Assembly (NCBI GenBank): GCA_022790755.1
Contig: JAAVXR010000077.1
Location: 1-46,981 of the forward strand
From: Hespellia sp.
GTDB lineage: Bacteria; Bacillota; Clostridia; Lachnospirales; Lachnospiraceae
Length of the DNA: 46,981 nt
Direction of reading: 5' to 3'
This document shows, piece by piece, positions 7,820 to 17,512 of this stretch. The notes beneath the pieces were generated by a model. It had not been told where the DNA came from. It made no database searches and saw nothing but the letters and a program-made list of their open reading frames with translations. Position 1 is the stretch's first letter. Every line of letters begins with the position of its first letter. The translations under genes and the position numbers were made by a program.

Positions 7820-8014
7820 TTAATTTCCTCCTTTGGAAACTCCTTGAACAATCATCGCCGTCATATATCTAATTGTAGATTTCATTTTTTTTGTCATATC
7901 GTATCCTACAGCATGCGCAATATATGCCTGAATCTCCACATCTTGATGTTTTGAAAATTTAGGCTCATAATTTCTATATAATGATGTACTTGACTTCTCT
8001 TTCGTTAAATACAT
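7820..8014 (-). CDS. Small hypothetical protein (64 aa)
   Basis: First gene of the small operon. The product, starting MYLTKEKSSTSLYRNYEP, is basic, has no membrane segment or signal peptide, and matches nothing I can name. AGGAGG is 7 nt before the ATG at 8014. A second ATG at 8035, in frame, has its own GGAGG 5 nt upstream and would add seven residues (MRKGGFN), so both starts could be used. It ends 2 nt before the TTG of the next frame, which implies tight co-translation. Confidence 0.55.
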   Translation of the reverse strand: MYLTKEKSSTSLYRNYEPKFSKHQDVEIQAYIAHAVGYDMTKKMKSTIRYMTAMIVQGVSKGGN

Positions 8015-8083
8015 GTTGAAACCTCCTTTTCTCATAGACACCTCCTTTTACAGAGTATGCCCCAAATATACAGAATTAAAATA

Positions 8084-8112
8084 ATACTAGCATATTTTTT
8101 ATTATGTGTCGA
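8084..8112 (-). promoter_or_regulatory. Likely promoter of the small-protein operon
   Basis: Minus strand TCGACA (8107-8112), 17-nt spacer ending TGC, TAGTAT (8084-8089): an extended -10 arrangement about 50 nt before the first start. A second extended -10 (TGTTATAAT) lies about 50 nt further upstream. The AT-rich stretch 8115-8220 holds nothing else I can identify. Confidence 0.45.
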
Positions 8113-8224
8113 TACTTTTTCTTAAACTATTATAACATTATTTTCTCTATTTGACCTACAAAAATTATATTTGTATTTCAGATTCAGGTAGAAAAAATTA
8201 GACCGCACCCATAGCACGCAAGCT

Positions 8225-8258
8225 GAAAAAAGGCTCCCCGATCACTCGGAAAGCCCCA
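8225..8258 (-). terminator. Intrinsic terminator of tuf
   Basis: Minus strand GGGGCTTTCCGA, a GTGA loop and TCGGGGAGCC form a G/C-rich stem with two G-U pairs, followed by TTTTTTC. It lies 22 nt past the tuf stop and ends the str operon. Confidence 0.85.
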
Positions 8259-8279
8259 TAAAATCTAACTCTTTATCAA

Positions 8280-9473
8280 TTACTCGATAATCTTAGCAAC
8301 TGTACCTGAACCAACTGTACGTCCACCCTCACGGATAGCGAAACGAAGTGTCTCTTCCATAGCTACCGGATGAATCAGTTCAACAGTCATCTCTACATTA
8401 TCTCCAGGCATACACATCTCTACACCATCCGGAAGTTCACAAACACCAGTTACATCTGTTGTTCTGAAGTAGAACTGCGGTCTGTAATTGTTGAAGAATG
8501 GTGTATGACGTCCACCCTCATCTTTTGTCAGAACGTATACCTGACAGGTAAATTTCTTATGACAGCTCACACTGCCTGGTTTGATCAGAACCTGACCTCT
8601 TTCGATCTCAGTTCTCTGGATACCACGAAGAAGTGCACCAATGTTATCACCTGCACGAGCCTCGTCCAGAAGTTTACGGAACATCTCGATACCAGTTACA
8701 ACTGTCTTCTTGATATCTTCATGGATACCAATGATCTCTACTTCATCAGATACGTGCAGTGTACCACGTTCTACTCTACCAGTAGCAACCGTACCACGTC
8801 CTGTGATAGAGAATACATCCTCTACAGGCATCAGGAATGGCTTATCTGTGTCACGCTCTGGAGTCGGAATCCACTCATCAACAGCGTCCATGAGTTCCAT
8901 AACCTTGTCGCCCCATTCTCCTGATGGATCTTCCAGAGCTTTCAGTGCAGAACCCTGGATAACCGGAGTATCGTCTCCTGGGAACTCATATTCATCCAGA
9001 AGTTCACGAATCTCCATCTCTACCAGTTCGAGAAGTTCTTCGTCGTCTACCATATCACATTTGTTCATAAATACAACAATATATGGTACGTTAACCTGAC
9101 GAGACAGAAGGATATGCTCTCTTGTCTGAGCCATAACACCATCTGTAGCAGCAACAACGAGGATTGCACCATCCATCTGAGCAGCACCGGTGATCATGTT
9201 CTTAACGTAATCGGCATGTCCCGGGCAGTCAACGTGCGCATAGTGACGGTTAGCCGTCTCATACTCAACGTGTGCTGTAGAAATTGTGATTCCACGTTCT
9301 CTCTCCTCTGGAGCTTTGTCGATATTATCAAAAGCTACTTCGGCATTTCCTTCAACTCTTTCAGACAGAACCTTTGTAATAGCAGCTGTCAGAGTTGTTT
9401 TTCCATGGTCAACGTGGCCAATCGTACCAATATTAGCATGTGGTTTTGTTCTTTCAAATTTAGCTTTAGCCAT
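8280..9473 (-). CDS. tuf: Translation elongation factor Tu
   Basis: The 397-residue product is a full-length EF-Tu. It carries aminoacyl-tRNA to the ribosome as a GTP complex. The G domain shows G1 GHVDHGKT (19-26), the switch I segment ERGITIST, G3 DCPGHADY and G4 NKCD. Domains 2 and 3 follow, with the conserved C-terminal [22 protein letters not shown] lies 9 nt before the ATG. It is the last gene of rpsL-rpsG-fusA-tuf, and its own promoter in the fusA-tuf gap should raise its expression over the rest. Only one tuf is visible in this window. Confidence 0.98.
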   Translation of the reverse strand: MAKAKFERTKPHANIGTIGHVDHGKTTLTAAITKVLSERVEGNAEVAFDNIDKAPEERERGITISTAHVEYETANRHYAHVDCPGHADYVKNMITGAAQMDGAILVVAATDGVMAQTREHILLSRQVNVPYIVVFMNKCDMVDDEELLELVEMEIRELLDEYEFPGDDTPVIQGSALKALEDPSGEWGDKVMELMDAVDEWIPTPERDTDKPFLMPVEDVFSITGRGTVATGRVERGTLHVSDEVEIIGIHEDIKKTVVTGIEMFRKLLDEARAGDNIGALLRGIQRTEIERGQVLIKPGSVSCHKKFTCQVYVLTKDEGGRHTPFFNNYRPQFYFRTTDVTGVCELPDGVEMCMPGDNVEMTVELIHPVAMEETLRFAIREGGRTVGSGTVAKIIE

Positions 9474-9549
9474 TTTGAATGTCCTCCTTATTATTTCACC
9501 TTTTCTCAGGCATTTTTAATTGATTTCGGTTTTTACTCGGCTAACTTTG

Positions 9550-9578
9550 ATTATATTTCAAAGTAACGGGTTTTTCAA
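9550..9578 (-). promoter_or_regulatory. Internal promoter before tuf
   Basis: Minus strand TTGAAA (9573-9578), 17-nt spacer, TATAAT (9550-9555) in the 123-bp gap between fusA and tuf, about 77 nt before the tuf start. A short GGGC...CCCG hairpin overlaps the -35. Confidence 0.75.
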
Positions 9579-9596
9579 GCCCTTTTCCATTTTTTA

Positions 9597-11714
9597 TTAT
9601 TCGTTTTTGTTTGAAAGTACCTTTTCCTGAACGGACTTCGGAACTGGCTCATAACTTTCGAAGAACATCGAATAATTACCGCGTCCCTGTGTTCTAGAAC
9701 GAAGATCTGTGGAATATCCAAACATCTCGGACAACGGCACATATGCACGTACGATCTTACCGCCTCCCAGATCATCCATACCTTCAATACGCCCGCGACG
9801 GGAATTGATATCGCCGATGATATCACCCATATATTCCTCAGGCATCGTAACTTCTACTTTCATAATCGGTTCCAGGAGAATCGGATCTCCTTTTCTCATA
9901 GCATCCTTGAACGCAAGAGAACCTGCGATATGGAATGCCATTTCACTGGAATCGACTTCGTGATAAGATCCGTCGAATACATTTGCATATACTCCGACAA
10001 CTGGGAAACCTCCGAGGAGACCTGACTTCATCGCCTCTTCAATACCTTCTCCTACTGCAGGAATATATTCTTTTGGAATCGAACCACCGACAACGCTGGA
10101 TTCAAACTTGTACGTTTCCTCCCCATTGACATCCATCGGTTCAAATTTCACTTTACAATGTCCATACTGTCCACGTCCACCAGACTGTTTTGCATATTTG
10201 CTATCCACTTCCACTGCTTTCGTGATGGACTCTTTATATGCTACCTGCGGCGCACCTACATTTGCTTCCACCTTAAATTCACGCAGAAGTCTGTCTACGA
10301 TAATCTCCAGGTGAAGCTCACCCATACCGGCGATAATCGTCTGACCAGTCTCCTGATCGGTATGCGCACGGAATGTTGGATCTTCTTCTGCAAGTTTGGC
10401 AAGAGACTCTCCCAATTTACCCTGAGAAGCTTTCGTCTTCGGTTCAATCGCAAGTTCGATAACCGGCTCCGGGAATTCCATGGATTCCAAAATAACCGGA
10501 TGCTGCTCATCACAGATGGTATCGCCTGTCGTTGTAAACTTAAACCCAATCGCAGCCGCAATATCTCCGGAATACACGCGATCCAGCTCCTGACGCTTAT
10601 TCGCATGCATCTGAAGAATACGTCCAACACGTTCTTTCTTACCCTTTGTTGCATTTAATACATAAGAACCTGAATTAATTGCACCAGAATACACTCTGAA
10701 ATATGCAAGTTTTCCAACAAACGGGTCCGTCATGATCTTAAATGCCAGAGCAGAGAACGGTTCCTCATCAGAAGAATGTCTTACGACATCATTTCCATCC
10801 TCATCCACACCTTCGATTGGTGGGATATCCGTCGGTGCCGGCATATACTCAATCACGGCATCCAAAAGCTTCTGAACACCTTTGTTTCTGTATGCACTTC
10901 CACAGCACACCGGTACCGCTGTACATTCACATGTTGCTTTTCTTAAAACGGCCTTCAACGCATCTGCGGAAGGTTCATCTCCCTCCAAATATTCCATCAT
11001 CAGGTCGTCGTCTAATTCACAGATCTTCTCCACCAGTTCTGTATGGTAAAGTTCTGCTTCATCTTTCATATCATCCGGGATTTCCGTGATAGAAACGTCC
11101 TCGCCTTTATCATCATTATAAATGTAGGCTTCCATTTCCATCAGGTCGATCACTCCCTGGAACTCATCTTCTTTTCCAATTGGCAACTGAATACAGATTG
11201 CATTCTTGCCAAGTCTGGTTCGAATCTGATCTACTGCATTATAAAAATCTGCACCCAAAATGTCCATCTTATTGATAAATGCCATTCTCGGTACATTGTA
11301 CGTGTCTGCCTGACGCCATACATTCTCTGACTGAGGCTCAACACCGCCCTTTGCACAGAATACACCTACGGCTCCATCCAGTACACGAAGTGAACGTTCA
11401 ACTTCTACGGTAAAGTCAACGTGACCTGGCGTATCAATGATGTTGATACGATGTTCCAGAGCACCTTCCTTTGGCTTCGTATGATCTTCCAAAGTCCAAT
11501 GACATGTCGTAGCAGCCGAAGTTATGGTGATACCCCTTTCCTGCTCCTGTTCCATCCAGTCCATGGTGGCAGTACCCTCATGAGTATCCCCAATCTTATA
11601 ATTTACACCGGTATAGTAAAGAATACGTTCTGTCAGCGTAGTCTTACCAGCATCAATATGTGCCATAATACCGATGTTCCTGGTTCTCTCTAATGGATAT
11701 TCTCTTCCAGCCAA
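9597..11714 (-). CDS. fusA: Translation elongation factor G
   Basis: The 705-residue product is an EF-G, slightly longer than the roughly 690 usual. It drives GTP-dependent translocation of tRNA and mRNA on the ribosome. The G domain has AHIDAGKTT (G1), [21 protein letters not shown] (G3) and NKMD (G4). Domains II-V follow, including [20 protein letters not shown] and the domain IV segment [15 protein letters not shown]. The start is a TTG at 11714: GGAGG sits 8 nt before it, the next residues [25 protein letters not shown] match EF-G N-termini, and no closer ATG exists. It follows rpsG by 15 nt. Confidence 0.98.
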   Translation of the reverse strand: MAGREYPLERTRNIGIMAHIDAGKTTLTERILYYTGVNYKIGDTHEGTATMDWMEQEQERGITITSAATTCHWTLEDHTKPKEGALEHRINIIDTPGHVDFTVEVERSLRVLDGAVGVFCAKGGVEPQSENVWRQADTYNVPRMAFINKMDILGADFYNAVDQIRTRLGKNAICIQLPIGKEDEFQGVIDLMEMEAYIYNDDKGEDVSITEIPDDMKDEAELYHTELVEKICELDDDLMMEYLEGDEPSADALKAVLRKATCECTAVPVCCGSAYRNKGVQKLLDAVIEYMPAPTDIPPIEGVDEDGNDVVRHSSDEEPFSALAFKIMTDPFVGKLAYFRVYSGAINSGSYVLNATKGKKERVGRILQMHANKRQELDRVYSGDIAAAIGFKFTTTGDTICDEQHPVILESMEFPEPVIELAIEPKTKASQGKLGESLAKLAEEDPTFRAHTDQETGQTIIAGMGELHLEIIVDRLLREFKVEANVGAPQVAYKESITKAVEVDSKYAKQSGGRGQYGHCKVKFEPMDVNGEETYKFESSVVGGSIPKEYIPAVGEGIEEAMKSGLLGGFPVVGVYANVFDGSYHEVDSSEMAFHIAGSLAFKDAMRKGDPILLEPIMKVEVTMPEEYMGDIIGDINSRRGRIEGMDDLGGGKIVRAYVPLSEMFGYSTDLRSRTQGRGNYSMFFESYEPVPKSVQEKVLSNKNE

Positions 11715-11729
11715 GATAGTTTCCTCCTA

Positions 11730-12326
<597 letters not shown>

Positions 12327-12380
12327 CTACACGATATCATAGTTCTGTTTGTGATACGATTTTCTTGCTAGTTACTAATG

Positions 12381-12467
12381 GAGTTCTTCTTCGCTTTGCT
12401 CAGAAGAACAAAGTAATTACTAAGCTTATGCTTCGTTAGCACTTGCATGCGCTAAGTAATTACTTTT
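12381..12467. repeat. REP/MITE-like palindromic element directly after rpsL
   Basis: Two hairpin units lie side by side. GTTCTTCT and AGAAGAAC (12383-12409) flank a TCGCTTTGCTC loop. AAGTAATTACTAAGC (12411-12425) and GCTAAGTAATTACTT (12451-12465) form arms with one mismatch around a 25-nt centre. The AAGTAATTACTT arm is itself palindromic and includes the rpsL stop codon (12460-12462). The design resembles dispersed short palindromic repeats; it may also act as an RNA structure between rpsL and rpsG. The rest of 12201-12380 holds a GC-rich CGCGGCCGCGG palindrome near 12285 and nothing else identified. Confidence 0.6.
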
Positions 12468-12882
12468 TCGCATCTTTTGGTCTCTTCGCGCCATATTTGG
12501 AACGAGCCTGTCTTCTCTTGGCAACACCTGCTGTATCCAGTGTACCTCTGACAATATGGTATCTCGTACCAGGCAGATCCTTTACTCTTCCGCCACGAAT
12601 CAGAACAACGCTATGCTCCTGAAGATTATGACCTTCTCCCGGAATGTAGCTTGTCACTTCGATTCCGTTGGACAGACGAACTCTGGCAATCTTTCTCAGA
12701 GCAGAATTCGGTTTCTTCGGTGTAGCTGTCTTCACTGCTGTACACACGCCTCTTTTCTGCGGTGCAGATACATTTGTCGCACGCTTCTGCAGAGAATTAT
12801 ATCCTCTTTGAAGAGCCGGTGCTGTAGATTTCTTTACCGAAGTCTGACGTCCTTTTCGAACTAACTGATTAAATGTTGGCAT
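12460..12882 (-). CDS. rpsL: 30S ribosomal protein S12
   Basis: The 140-residue product is ribosomal protein S12, part of the decoding centre. It has the N-terminal [13 protein letters not shown], the [11 protein letters not shown] loop (the lysines where streptomycin-resistance changes fall are unchanged), [32 protein letters not shown], and a lysine-rich tail. AGGAGGTGA lies about 8 nt before the ATG. It is the first gene of the str operon and has its own promoter at 13004-13032. Unlike the common clostridial order, rpoC is not the gene just upstream. Confidence 0.98.
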   Translation of the reverse strand: MPTFNQLVRKGRQTSVKKSTAPALQRGYNSLQKRATNVSAPQKRGVCTAVKTATPKKPNSALRKIARVRLSNGIEVTSYIPGEGHNLQEHSVVLIRGGRVKDLPGTRYHIVRGTLDTAGVAKRRQARSKYGAKRPKDAKK

Positions 12883-13003
12883 TCTTTTTCACCTCCTATG
12901 ATTCATTCGTTTTCTCTGTCCGCTCGACAGAGAGGTTGCAGATAAACCTTGTTATCCTAAAATCCGCACACAAAAATACAATGCATTTTCATGCACGCTA
13001 AAA

Positions 13004-13032
13004 ATTCTATTACGTTTTCAACAGAAAGTCAA
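13004..13032 (-). promoter_or_regulatory. Promoter of the rpsL-rpsG-fusA-tuf operon
   Basis: Minus strand TTGACT (13027-13032), 17-nt spacer, TAGAAT (13004-13009), giving a leader of roughly 115 nt before rpsL. The leader contains a CTCTGTC/GACAGAG inverted repeat near 12914-12932 that could fold as a small hairpin. Confidence 0.75.
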
Positions 13033-13158
13033 GGAATTTTCAAATATTTCTCACAATAACTCCATAACTTGGGAAAATCTACCAGTGAAGTCGAATAATG
13101 TGATATTATTATAGATAATACCAAAGCAAAAGCTTCTTTAGGAAAGGAGAAATGATTT

Positions 13159-14778
13159 ATGATACTTAGTGTTCCAGGAGAGTTTTATGTATATGAAACA
13201 GAAGAAATGCCTGACAGGGATTCTCTGAAAAGTTTTTTTGCTGAACTGGAAGAAAATGATGTTTTGGAAGTCCGTGTAAGATCTTCCGATGGGACAGAAT
13301 ATGAGAAATTTCATATTTCAAAGGTCCTCTTAGACCACGATCTTCCATTTTGCGATTTTTCTATAGAGAAATCTGGAAATACGTTTGAGACGGCAGCAAG
13401 GATTGCACCATATCACGTTCCGATGCCCGTATTAGACAAAGACGGTAATTGCGTCAGTATCTTGAAAAGAAGTCCAACCAACTATGATCACTTTTATCGC
13501 TATGAAGGCGGCCTGGACATGACCTTTCTCAATCGTTACAACAGTATCGTTCTGGACGGATTAAATGAATATTCTGTTGAACTTTACAAGCAAGCACTTC
13601 CCCGCTGGAAAGGAAAAGAAGTATTTTTGATCAGCCCGGAATGGAAAGATTATTTGGAATATCTTCCGATTCTCCCCGGAGTTTCTGTCACATTGCTTAA
13701 TCGCTTTAAACAAACCGGGGAAAAATTGGTCATTTCCTCATATAGCAAAGTCAATCCGGAAGGAGCAAACATAGACGTTCCGGCAGACGAGGAGACAAAT
13801 TTAGAAAAAGACAGAAAATTACTCTACTTGAAAGAAGGCACTCCTTCTAATGAAAGTATAGAACGTTATCAAGCTGGGGTCATGTATTATGACGAAGTCA
13901 TGTTGTTGACATTTTTGTTCTCTTATGTAATCCATCCAGGGAATAAGAATCCGGATAAAAAATTCTTCTTGATTGACGCATATTTTGTAATTGAAGGACT
14001 ATTCGCAATCTGGATCAAAGTATTTACAGTTGCACGCTATGCATTAGCAAAGGGATATGAACCAATCTTCCAAATCGTTTCTTCGGACGACAATATCTAT
14101 TCCGATCACGAAGGCGACGATATCTGGAACAAGTTTTTCCTGCAGCCAAAAGGCTATTCTCTGCAGGAGGTTCATCTAAGCAGTTATTTGGCGCTTTCTC
14201 CCAATACAAATGCACTGAATATCATGCGATACATCATGGATGAAGTTTCATGTGGGATGGAACTCAACTGGTCCCATGGCATTTTTAATCAACAGGTAAA
14301 AGCATACATTGCAGAACGCCAGAAACGTTTTCTCCCCTGTCCCGAGCGCACACTGGGTGTTCTGATCCGTGGAACAGACTACACCAAAACACATCTTCCC
14401 GGGCATTCCAAACATGTAGGTCCAGATAAAATCATACAAAAAATAGCGGAGGTCGAGGGAATCTGGGAATTTGACTCCATTTTTCTGTCAACAGAGGATG
14501 CGGAAATCTGCGCACTGATGAAAGAATATTACGGGGATCGAATCTTCTTCACAGACCAGGAGCGTTACACCATCCAACCGGGACAACTTCTGCAGGATCT
14601 GCATGAGGAGAAAAAGGAGGGGGAAGGTTTCCGCCTGGGAGCAGAATATCTTTGTACAGTCCATCTGCTGTCCCAGTGTTGCTCGCTGATCGCTTCTGGA
14701 GAATGCGGAGCTACAGGAGAAGCAATTCGACAAAATGGCGGAAACTATCAACATGTATACGTTTTTCATCCGGAATAA
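13159..14778 (+). CDS. Fucosyltransferase-like glycosyltransferase (GT-B, NodZ/FUT8-related C-terminal domain)
   Basis: The 539-residue cytosolic protein is not a named family I can state with certainty. Its C-terminal half carries the three motifs of GDP-fucose-using alpha-1,6/O-fucosyltransferases: IRGTDYTK (403-410, arginine for the nucleotide sugar), DSIFLSTEDAEI (439-450) and IASGECGATGEAI (511-523). A middle block, GLFAIWIKVFTVARYALAKGYEPIFQI (280-306) with EGDDIWNKFFLQP, is typical of related capsule fucosyltransferase-like proteins. The N-terminal 230 residues are unassigned and may bind the acceptor. GGAG is 9 nt before the ATG; a possible extended -10 (TGATATTAT) is at 13101-13109. 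It stands alone, not in a polysaccharide cluster, so its acceptor is unknown. Confidence 0.65.
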   Translation: MILSVPGEFYVYETEEMPDRDSLKSFFAELEENDVLEVRVRSSDGTEYEKFHISKVLLDHDLPFCDFSIEKSGNTFETAARIAPYHVPMPVLDKDGNCVSILKRSPTNYDHFYRYEGGLDMTFLNRYNSIVLDGLNEYSVELYKQALPRWKGKEVFLISPEWKDYLEYLPILPGVSVTLLNRFKQTGEKLVISSYSKVNPEGANIDVPADEETNLEKDRKLLYLKEGTPSNESIERYQAGVMYYDEVMLLTFLFSYVIHPGNKNPDKKFFLIDAYFVIEGLFAIWIKVFTVARYALAKGYEPIFQIVSSDDNIYSDHEGDDIWNKFFLQPKGYSLQEVHLSSYLALSPNTNALNIMRYIMDEVSCGMELNWSHGIFNQQVKAYIAERQKRFLPCPERTLGVLIRGTDYTKTHLPGHSKHVGPDKIIQKIAEVEGIWEFDSIFLSTEDAEICALMKEYYGDRIFFTDQERYTIQPGQLLQDLHEEKKEGEGFRLGAEYLCTVHLLSQCCSLIASGECGATGEAIRQNGGNYQHVYVFHPE

Positions 14779-14810
14779 AGCTTCCTGCATTCGACACGGA
14801 TAATGACAAA

Positions 14811-14858
14811 TGCCCTCAATGTGCCATGAACAGCACATTGAGGGCAACTACTTTTTTT
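14811..14858 (+). terminator. Strong intrinsic terminator after the glycosyltransferase gene
   Basis: TGCCCTCAATGTGC and GCACATTGAGGGCA form a perfect 14-bp stem with an 8-nt loop, followed after ACTAC by seven Ts. proS converges on it from the other side, but the minus-strand T-run is poor. Confidence 0.9.
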
Positions 14859-14885
14859 ACAATACTTAAATTCAACGTTTGAAAC

Positions 14886-16328
14886 TCAATACGCTTTACC
14901 CCAGTACACCATATGTTTCGCTGGTTTCCCACAGCATACGCACACGTCCGCCAAGTGTTCTTCTTCATCCGGTATACATCTGGAAGAGGCTCCCCCGGTC
15001 TGCGCTTTGATCTCGTCTTCGCAAGCCTCGTCCCCACACCACATCGCCTTGATAAATCCACGATTTGCCTGGAATTTCTCAATCATTTCTTCCATAGAAA
15101 CCGCTGTGTCAATATGGGAATCCAAGTGCGCTTTCGCCCGGTCAAACATGTCCTGCTGAATCGTCTTCAAGATATCTCCAAGCTTCTCTGTAATCTCATC
15201 CAGAGACACCACGCTCTTCTCTCTGGTATCACGGCGCACAACGATTACCTGATTTTTCTCGATATCTTTCGGGCCGATCTCAATTCTGGTCGGAATACCA
15301 ACCATCTCCTGCTCGCTGAATTTCCAGCCAGGACTTTTATCGGAATCGTCCATTTCCACCTTATATCCTGCTTCTTTCAATGTCTGCAACAACTCACCGG
15401 CACGTTCTAGAACACCCTCTTTATGCTGTGCAATCGGAATCACCCTTGTCTGTATTGGAGCGATCCTCGGAGGTAATACCAAACCACTATCATCCCCATG
15501 AACCATGATAATCGCACCGATTATCCGCGTTGAAAGTCCCCAGGAAGTCTCATACACGCTGTGCAATTCATTGTTCTTGTCCGCGTATTTTATATCAAAT
15601 GCATCTGGAAACGCACTGCCGAAGAAATGGCTCGTCGCAGACTGCAGCGCCTTGCCGTCGTGCATCAATGCCTCTATCGTATAAGTATCCTGAGCACCGG
15701 CAAATTTCTCGCTCTCTGTCTTACGCCCGCATACCAATGGAATCGCAAGCTCTTCTTGAACAAAATCTCGGTACACATCCCGCATTGTCAGCGTCCGCTG
15801 CTCCGCCTCTTCATAAGTCGCGTGAATCGTATGCCCTTCCTGCCACAGAAATTCTCTGGAGCGCAGGAAAGGTCTTGTCGTCTTCTCCCAGCGCAGAACC
15901 GAACACCACTGATTCCAAACTTTCGGCAAATCCCGATAGGACTGCACCGTTCTGCTCCACAAATCACAAAACATCGTTTCTGACGTCGGCCGAATACAGA
16001 AACGCTCCTGCAAAGGCTCCAACCCGCCATGCGTCACCCACGCGACCTCCGGTGCAAACCCTTCTACATGATCGGATTCTTTCTGAAGCAGCGCTTCCGG
16101 AATCAGAACCGGCAGATACACATTCTCAACCCCAGTCTCCTTGAATCGCTTGTCCAAATTTGTCTGAATATTTTCCCAGATCGCATATCCGTTCGGCAAA
16201 TAATTCAGACATCCTTTTACTCCCGAATAATCACACAGCTTTGCCTCACGAACCACATCCGTATACCACTGCGCAAAATCTTCGCTTCTCGACGTAATGG
16301 ATTCTACTAATTTTTTTTCCTTCGCCAT
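14886..16328 (-). CDS. proS: Prolyl-tRNA synthetase, archaeal/eukaryote-like type
   Basis: The 480-residue enzyme charges tRNA-Pro with proline. It is the short archaeal-type ProRS without the editing insertion, with class II motif 2 around [28 protein letters not shown], the RPTSET proline-pocket segment (about 113-118), motif 3 with [24 protein letters not shown], and an anticodon-binding domain. The C-terminal zinc-binding domain supplies cysteines in MWCGDEAC and VCVCCGK, and the chain ends in tyrosine, as usual for this type. A weak AGAGGA precedes the ATG. It is 38 nt downstream of the telA-like gene and possibly co-transcribed. Confidence 0.97.
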   Translation of the reverse strand: MAKEKKLVESITSRSEDFAQWYTDVVREAKLCDYSGVKGCLNYLPNGYAIWENIQTNLDKRFKETGVENVYLPVLIPEALLQKESDHVEGFAPEVAWVTHGGLEPLQERFCIRPTSETMFCDLWSRTVQSYRDLPKVWNQWCSVLRWEKTTRPFLRSREFLWQEGHTIHATYEEAEQRTLTMRDVYRDFVQEELAIPLVCGRKTESEKFAGAQDTYTIEALMHDGKALQSATSHFFGSAFPDAFDIKYADKNNELHSVYETSWGLSTRIIGAIIMVHGDDSGLVLPPRIAPIQTRVIPIAQHKEGVLERAGELLQTLKEAGYKVEMDDSDKSPGWKFSEQEMVGIPTRIEIGPKDIEKNQVIVVRRDTREKSVVSLDEITEKLGDILKTIQQDMFDRAKAHLDSHIDTAVSMEEMIEKFQANRGFIKAMWCGDEACEDEIKAQTGGASSRCIPDEEEHLADVCVCCGKPAKHMVYWGKAY

Positions 16329-16366
16329 AACTTATCCTCTACTCTCTTTCCGCTAACCACCAGCAA

Positions 16367-17500
16367 TTATCCTTGCACTTGCAGCAGCTTAGATTTTAAT
16401 TCATTTTCCATACGAAGCATCTCCCGCTCCGCCTCCTGCCGTTTTTGACGACCTTCTTTCTGAATCTGCATCACTTCATCCAAAGTAGAAATCAAGGACG
16501 CATTCGTCGCTTGCAACGTCTCAATATCTACAATACCACGCTCAGATTCTCTCGCCGTCTCCACAGTGGCAATTTTTAATTTCTCTGCATTCTTTCGCAG
16601 CAATTCATTGGTCATATCTGTGACTTCCCGCTGCGCTGCCGCCGCCTGATTGGAATGTTCTACGCCAAGTGCAAGCACCATCTGACTCTTCCAAAGAGGG
16701 ATCGTGTTGACCAGAGTCGACTGAATTTTTTCCACCATCAGCGTGTCATTTCCCTGTACCATGCGAATCTGCGGCGCTGTCTGCATAGAAATCGTTTTGG
16801 TCAGCTCCAGGTCATGAAGCTTCTTTTCAAATCGTGTACACATTGCATCCAGATCCCTGGCCGCCTGAGCGTCCTCCGCCAACCCGCTTTGCTGTGCTCT
16901 TTGCAGAAGCTCAGCAAGCTTTGTACTGCGCGTCTCCTGAAGTTTTTTCTTTCCTGCCAGTACATACATAGTCAGTTCTTTGAAATATGTCAAATTCAAC
17001 TCATACATCTTATCCAGGATGGCGATATCCTTCAAAAGCTGTACTTGATGAGATTCCAGCACTTTACAAATCTGATTGATATTCGTCTCCGCCTTGGCAT
17101 ATTTCACCTTCATGGCCGTGATCTTATTCGATGTTTTCTTAAAAATACCAAGAAATCCTTTTTCCTCTTCTTCATCAAAACTTTTCAGTTCCTTCACCAC
17201 GCCGGTCAACAAATCGCCGACCTCTCCCAGATCTTTTGTTTTGACATTCTCCAAAGCCGATTCTGAAAAATCTGCCATCTTCTTTTGCGTTCCCGCGCCG
17301 TACTGCAGAATCATCGCAGAATTTGACAGATCAATCTGTTCCGCAAATGCTGACACCGTCTGCTTTTCTTCTGCAGAAAGAATGTTATCATCAAAAACCG
17401 GCTCTTCCTGTACCGGCTGAGCAGGTACTTCCTTCTCTTCCTGAAATGGGTCCAGTGTAAGCGTTGGAGTTGGTGCAAAATCCTGAAATTCTCTTTCCAT
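16367..17500 (-). CDS. TelA/KlaA-family toxic anion resistance protein
   Basis: The 377-residue protein is a TelA family member (PF05816 type): after a proline-rich acidic N-terminus, it is almost entirely helical, with long coiled-coil stretches. Typical segments are DLGEVGDLLTGVVKELKSFDEEEEKGFLGIFKK, QVQLLKDIAILDKMYELNLTYFKELTMYVLAGKKKL, PQIRMVQGNDTLMVEKIQSTLVNTIPLWKSQM and the C-terminal LLQVQG. No signal peptide is present. The family was named for tellurite resistance but is widespread and usually linked to envelope stress. GGAGG precedes the ATG by 6 nt, and the XpaC-like gene ends 12 nt upstream, a pairing commonly kept in Firmicutes. Confidence 0.92.
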   Translation of the reverse strand: MEREFQDFAPTPTLTLDPFQEEKEVPAQPVQEEPVFDDNILSAEEKQTVSAFAEQIDLSNSAMILQYGAGTQKKMADFSESALENVKTKDLGEVGDLLTGVVKELKSFDEEEEKGFLGIFKKTSNKITAMKVKYAKAETNINQICKVLESHQVQLLKDIAILDKMYELNLTYFKELTMYVLAGKKKLQETRSTKLAELLQRAQQSGLAEDAQAARDLDAMCTRFEKKLHDLELTKTISMQTAPQIRMVQGNDTLMVEKIQSTLVNTIPLWKSQMVLALGVEHSNQAAAAQREVTDMTNELLRKNAEKLKIATVETARESERGIVDIETLQATNASLISTLDEVMQIQKEGRQKRQEAEREMLRMENELKSKLLQVQG

Positions 17501-17512
17501 AGTTTCCTCCTG

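Noticed and set aside
8641-9099. Serine-rich 152-codon plus-strand frame inside tuf
   Set aside because: Antisense to EF-Tu; low-complexity Ser-rich translation comes from the complement of acidic codons.
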